Source: Litchfieldia sinesaloumensis (GTDB lineage: Bacteria; Bacillota; Bacilli; Bacillales; Bacillaceae_L). From it: a stretch of DNA of 64,000 nucleotides. The notes below the pieces were generated by a model, which worked only from the letters and a program-made list of their open reading frames with translations, searched no databases and was not told the origin of the DNA. Both the position numbers and the translations under genes were made by a program. Below, piece after piece: positions 60,761 through 64,000 of this stretch; positions within the stretch are counted from its first letter, which is position 1, and each line of letters begins with the position of its first letter. Location of the stretch: the NCBI RefSeq assembly GCF_900156865.1, contig NZ_LT732529.1, forward strand, positions 3,260,057 through 3,324,056, read 5' to 3'.

Positions 60761-61860
60761 TAGCCGTCAACCTCCCCGAGGACAATGTCGATTGCACCTA
60801 AGATTGCAATTAAGTTCGCCATATTTTCACCCTTCAATAATTTCGGGAGGATTTGGAGATTGTAGAATGAAGGACGTCTGAATTTCAAACGATAAGGTTC
60901 TTTTTTTCCATCACTCGAAATATAGCAGCCAATTTCTCCTCGCGGTGATTCTATCCTTACGTATGCTTCACCCTTTGGTGCTTTAATAATTTTTGGAACC
61001 TTCGCAAGTACCGGTCCCTCCTCTGGAAATTGTTCCACAGCTTGCTCGACAATTTTTAAAGATTCTTCAATCTCTTCCATGCGGCAGTGATAACGTGCCC
61101 ATGCATCTCCACCATCTCTAGTTGGTACGTCAAAATCAAATCGATCGTAGATGGAGTAGGGTTCATCTTTTCTAAGGTCCCATTTTATACCTGTACACCG
61201 AAGATTCGTTCCACTTAAGGAGTAATTTAGTGCATCTTCCTTCGTATATTTACCAACGCCAATAACACGATCACGGAAGATCTCGTTGCCTGTTACAAGT
61301 TGATGATAGCCAGGAAGTTGGGATCTCATATAAGGAACAAACTCTTTTACCTTCTCAATCCAACCTTCAGGCGCATCCCATTTCACTCCGCCAACCCTCA
61401 TATAGTTGAAGGTAAGCCTCGCTCCAGAAAGCTCATTTAGTAGATTAATAATCATTTCTCTTTCTCTAAACGCATAGAGAAACGGTGTTGTTGCTCCAAT
61501 ATCGAGTAAATACGTTCCCCACCAAACGAGGTGACTCGCAATTCGGCCTAGTTCCATTGCAAGAATTCGTAAATATTCAGCCCGTTCCGGAATTTCAATA
61601 TCCATCATTGTTTCAACTGCGTGGCATAGCACATAGTTATTGGTCATTGCGGATAAATAATCCATGCGGTCTGTATATGGAATAATCTGTGTATATTGCA
61701 GATCCTCTGCAAGTTTTTCGGTACCACGATGCAAGTATCCAATTACGGGTGTAGCTTCTGTGATGACTTCTCCATCTATTTTTACAACGAGACGGAATAC
61801 TCCGTGCGTACTTGGATGCTGTGGCCCTACATTTAGGAGCATTTCTTCTGTACGAATCAT
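60760..61860 (-). CDS. nuoD: NADH-quinone oxidoreductase subunit D
   Basis: The 366-residue peripheral-arm subunit forms the quinone site with NuoB. Motifs: NVGPQHPSTHGVFRLVVKIDGE in parts, GYLHRGTEKLAE, DRMDYLSAMTNNYVLCHAVE, and IESPRGEIGCYISSDG. The HPSTHG loop carries the His that meets the quinone. It follows nuoC by 3 bp. Confidence 0.96.
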   Translation of the reverse strand: MIRTEEMLLNVGPQHPSTHGVFRLVVKIDGEVITEATPVIGYLHRGTEKLAEDLQYTQIIPYTDRMDYLSAMTNNYVLCHAVETMMDIEIPERAEYLRILAMELGRIASHLVWWGTYLLDIGATTPFLYAFREREMIINLLNELSGARLTFNYMRVGGVKWDAPEGWIEKVKEFVPYMRSQLPGYHQLVTGNEIFRDRVIGVGKYTKEDALNYSLSGTNLRCTGIKWDLRKDEPYSIYDRFDFDVPTRDGGDAWARYHCRMEEIEESLKIVEQAVEQFPEEGPVLAKVPKIIKAPKGEAYVRIESPRGEIGCYISSDGKKEPYRLKFRRPSFYNLQILPKLLKGENMANLIAILGAIDIVLGEVDG

Positions 61861-61863
61861 ATG

Positions 61864-63249
61864 CTACACCTCCACATCAAACGGTTCATAGTCTTTTCTA
61901 AGTGGATGTCCTACCCAGTCATCTGGTAATAGAATTCGTGTTAGATTTGGGTGTCCTTCAAATTTTATTCCGAGTAAATCATAAGCTTCTCGCTCAGGCC
62001 AATTTGCCCCTTCCCATAAAGGCTGCAATGATGCGATTGTTGGCTCATCACGCTCAATTATTACTTTTAGCGCTACGGATTGACGTTTTTTATAGGAGAA
62101 TAAATGAACATATACCTCCATATGCGTCTGGAAGTCTGTGCCATGCAATTCGGAAAGATAATCGAATCCAAGCTGTTCATTGTATTTTAAAAACTGTGCT
62201 ACTTTAAAATATGTATCTGGCTTTGCAACTAGGGTTGGTACGTCCTTTGAAAGTGTATTAATATATGAATCTACCAAAACGTCATCACCTAAATGTTTAG
62301 TGATAACATCAACGTATTTATCCAAATAGGGTTGGTTTTGTGAAGGCTTTACTTCTTCTACTTCTTCCGTTGCCCCACCAGCACCAGCTGCTTTCGCCCT
62401 CGCTGCTGCCGCGGCCTTGGCCTTTGCCGCTGCGATTGCTTTTGCCTTTTCTTTGGCTGGATCGTCTGAACCTCCGCCAGCTTCCGCTTTTGCTTTTGCC
62501 GCTGCCGCCGCTTTTGCCTTAGCTGCTGCTACTGCCTTCGCTTTGGCTTTTGCTAGTTCATCATCGTCTGATCCCGCACCAGCCTTTTCTGCCGCCTTTT
62601 GCTTTGCCAACGCCGCTGCCTTGGCTTTCGCTGCTGCTACTGCTTTGGCCTTCGCCTTTGCTAGGTCATCGTCTCCAGCTTCTCCAGCAGCCTTTTGCTT
62701 CGCTAATGCGGCAGCCTTGGCTTTCGCTGCCGCTGCTGCTTTTGCCTTTGCCGCCGCTGTTGCTTTGGCTTTCGCTGTTGCTTTATCATCCGTATCTAAT
62801 GATTCCGCAGATGCCGACTCCGATGCCTTTTGCTTCGCTATTGCGGCAGCCTTTGCCTTTGCCGCCGCTGCTGCTTTGGCTTTCGCTGTTGCTTTATCAT
62901 CCGTATCTGATGTTTCAGCTGATGCCGACTCCGATGCCTTTTGCTTCGCTATTGCGACAGCCTTTGCCTTTGCCGCTGCTGCTGCTTTGGCTTTCGCTGT
63001 TGCTTTATCATCCGTATCTGATGTTTCAGTCGATGCGGACTCCGATGCCTTTTGCTTCGCTATTGCGGCCGCTTTCGCTTTCGCCGCCGCTGCTGCCTTG
63101 GCCTTCGCAATATCGATATTCTCTTCCTTGGATTCACCTTCACTTTTCGTTTCAGCCGCTTGTTTTTCAGCTAACCTCTTTTTCGCGGCTTCTTTCGCCC
63201 TCTCAGCCGCCTCTCGCTTAAGTTGTTCCAGGTCCTTCTCATCGCTCAC
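61864..63249 (-). CDS. nuoC: NADH-quinone oxidoreductase subunit C with long Ala/Lys-rich extension
   Basis: The 461-residue protein has a conserved C-terminal core (about 310-461; FDYLSELHGTDF, WPEREAYDLLGIKFEGHP, RILLPDDWVGHPLRKDYEP in parts). Residues about 45-305 are low-complexity helix, with AKAKAAAAAKAKA blocks separated by acidic SDTDDKAT or GSDDDELAK linkers. At DNA level three units repeat every 111 bp (around 62831, 62942, 63053). Such extensions are known in Bacillus NuoC. GTG 63249 follows AAGGTGATT. The extension looks like a long single helix or surface spacer; its role is unknown. Confidence 0.93.
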   Translation of the reverse strand: MSDEKDLEQLKREAAERAKEAAKKRLAEKQAAETKSEGESKEENIDIAKAKAAAAAKAKAAAIAKQKASESASTETSDTDDKATAKAKAAAAAKAKAVAIAKQKASESASAETSDTDDKATAKAKAAAAAKAKAAAIAKQKASESASAESLDTDDKATAKAKATAAAKAKAAAAAKAKAAALAKQKAAGEAGDDDLAKAKAKAVAAAKAKAAALAKQKAAEKAGAGSDDDELAKAKAKAVAAAKAKAAAAAKAKAEAGGGSDDPAKEKAKAIAAAKAKAAAAARAKAAGAGGATEEVEEVKPSQNQPYLDKYVDVITKHLGDDVLVDSYINTLSKDVPTLVAKPDTYFKVAQFLKYNEQLGFDYLSELHGTDFQTHMEVYVHLFSYKKRQSVALKVIIERDEPTIASLQPLWEGANWPEREAYDLLGIKFEGHPNLTRILLPDDWVGHPLRKDYEPFDVEV

Positions 63250-63250
63250 G

Positions 63251-63763
63251 CTAAATCACCTTCTTCCCCGTTTTAGCCTCATAGCGAATCTTCTCTTTCA
63301 ATTTATTAATCCCATAAATAAGCGCAGCTGGATTCGGCGGACAACCAGGGATGTACACATCAACCGGTACAATCTGATCAACACCTTTCACAACTGAATA
63401 TGACTTCACATAAGGGCCCCCTGCCGTTGCACAAGAACCCATTGCAATTACCCATTTAGGCTCAGGCATCTGTTCATATAAACGCTTTAAAACCGGAGCC
63501 ATCTTCTTCGTTACCGTACCTGACACAATCATACAATCCGACTGACGTGGAGACGTACGGAAAAAAGAACCAAAACGATCTAAATCATAGTGCGAAGAAC
63601 CTGTCCCCATCATTTCAATCGCACAACAAGCCAGACCAAATGTAAGAGGCCACAACGAATTACTACGTGCCCAACCCTTCACTTGCTCCAGCGTCGTAAA
63701 AAATACATTTCTCTTTAACTCTTCCAACTCTAAATCTGAAATACCATCAATTTTTAAATCCAT
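63251..63763 (-). CDS. nuoB: NADH-quinone oxidoreductase subunit B
   Basis: The 170-residue subunit holds cluster N2. Cys ligands appear in [48 protein letters not shown] (in parts) and [20 protein letters not shown] 63763 overlaps the end of nuoA by 10 bp; the longer frame to 63784 is inside nuoA. Confidence 0.96.
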   Translation of the reverse strand: MDLKIDGISDLELEELKRNVFFTTLEQVKGWARSNSLWPLTFGLACCAIEMMGTGSSHYDLDRFGSFFRTSPRQSDCMIVSGTVTKKMAPVLKRLYEQMPEPKWVIAMGSCATAGGPYVKSYSVVKGVDQIVPVDVYIPGCPPNPAALIYGINKLKEKIRYEAKTGKKVI

Positions 63764-64000
63764 TTCAACACGCCCTTCTTCCAAGCATATACTAAGCCGA
63801 TAACGAGCATAACAACGAAAATCAACATCTCAACTAATGCGAAAATTCCGAGTTTTTCGTAGGCAACAGCCCATGGATATAAAAATACAGTCTCAACATC
63901 AAAAATAACAAACAATAGCGCAAAAATATAATAGCGTACATTAAACTGTACACGAGAATCATGGAATGGCTCAATCCCACTCTCATACGTAGTAGCCTTC
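63754..64000 (-). CDS. nuoA: NADH-quinone oxidoreductase subunit A (5' end outside window)
   Basis: The visible 81 residues begin [20 protein letters not shown] and continue [24 protein letters not shown] (in parts), the typical NuoA loop with conserved Glu and Asp, then a third membrane segment and KKGVLKWI at the end. The start lies beyond the right edge. It should be the first gene of the operon. Confidence 0.95.
   Translation of the reverse strand, partial: KATTYESGIEPFHDSRVQFNVRYYIFALLFVIFDVETVFLYPWAVAYEKLGIFALVEMLIFVVMLVIGLVYAWKKGVLKWI

Noticed and set aside
62417-63397. 326-residue Ala/Phe-rich protein on the plus strand
   Set aside because: It is the antisense of the low-complexity NuoC extension; its long open frame follows from codon bias of the sense gene.

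Overview
The window is chromosomal DNA from an endospore-forming, motile, low-GC member of the Bacillaceae. Its backbone follows the order of the Bacillus subtilis ywq-ywp-mbl-spoIIQ-spoIID-murA region: ywqB/ywqA, ssbB, ywpF, fabZ, flhP-flhO, mbl, spoIIID, spoIIQ, spoIID, murA, ywzB. A proton-pumping nuo operon follows, as in the B. cereus group and several other Bacillaceae but not in B. subtilis. No rRNA, tRNA, insertion sequence, prophage or CRISPR array was seen.

Layout. 0-5 kb: a truncated cell-wall protein (five LysM, eight Ig-like repeats, GH18 domain) and a DUF1659/DUF2922 pair. 5-13 kb: a GGDEF/EAL protein, GlpP, small proteins, a 153-bp repeat array and a NarL-type two-component system. 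13-18 kb: a SWIM zinc-finger protein and an SNF2 helicase. 18-23 kb: a probable GntR/ABC-transporter operon that also carries an exported protein and an ECF sigma factor. 23-30 kb: the ssbB-ywpF-fabZ-flhPO-mbl-spoIIID block. 30-35 kb: a two-subunit sodium/solute symporter with a cNMP/CBS/nucleotidyltransferase protein and a DnaQ-like exonuclease. 35-41 kb: two pairs of short chromate transporters around pcp, next to a YwrD-like gamma-glutamyltransferase and a divergent Lrp/YwrC regulator. 41-46 kb: a Vpr-like subtilase and a YxlEFG-like ABC module. 46-53 kb: spoIIQ, a long 52-bp repeat array, vanZ-like gene, spoIID, murA, ywzB. 53-64 kb: nuoN to nuoA (nuoA cut by the edge), with no nuoE, nuoF or nuoG.

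The most unusual non-coding signal is a family of short palindromes, CTTCAT-N7-ATGAAG, set 52 bp apart. About 25 copies lie between spoIIQ and the vanZ-like gene, and three diverged copies at the same spacing lie 43 kb away, downstream of the DUF2922 gene. Fifty-two bp is not a multiple of three, so the array is not a protein repeat, and it is close to five turns of B-DNA. A second, unrelated array (seven copies of about 153 bp) carries a GCATGCGCA hairpin in every unit. Other items of interest are an SOS-box-like operator inside a promoter that leads into no recognised gene, operator copies within and around the promoter of the GntR operon, several multi-helix intergenic structures, and a roughly 300-residue Ala/Lys-rich extension on NuoC.

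Start sites were moved inward from the longest reading frame where a Shine-Dalgarno sequence, a family start, or an overlapping upstream terminator argued for it. Small genes of 38-59 codons were added from reading the sequence. All function calls rest on recognised motifs and gene order, with no database search.
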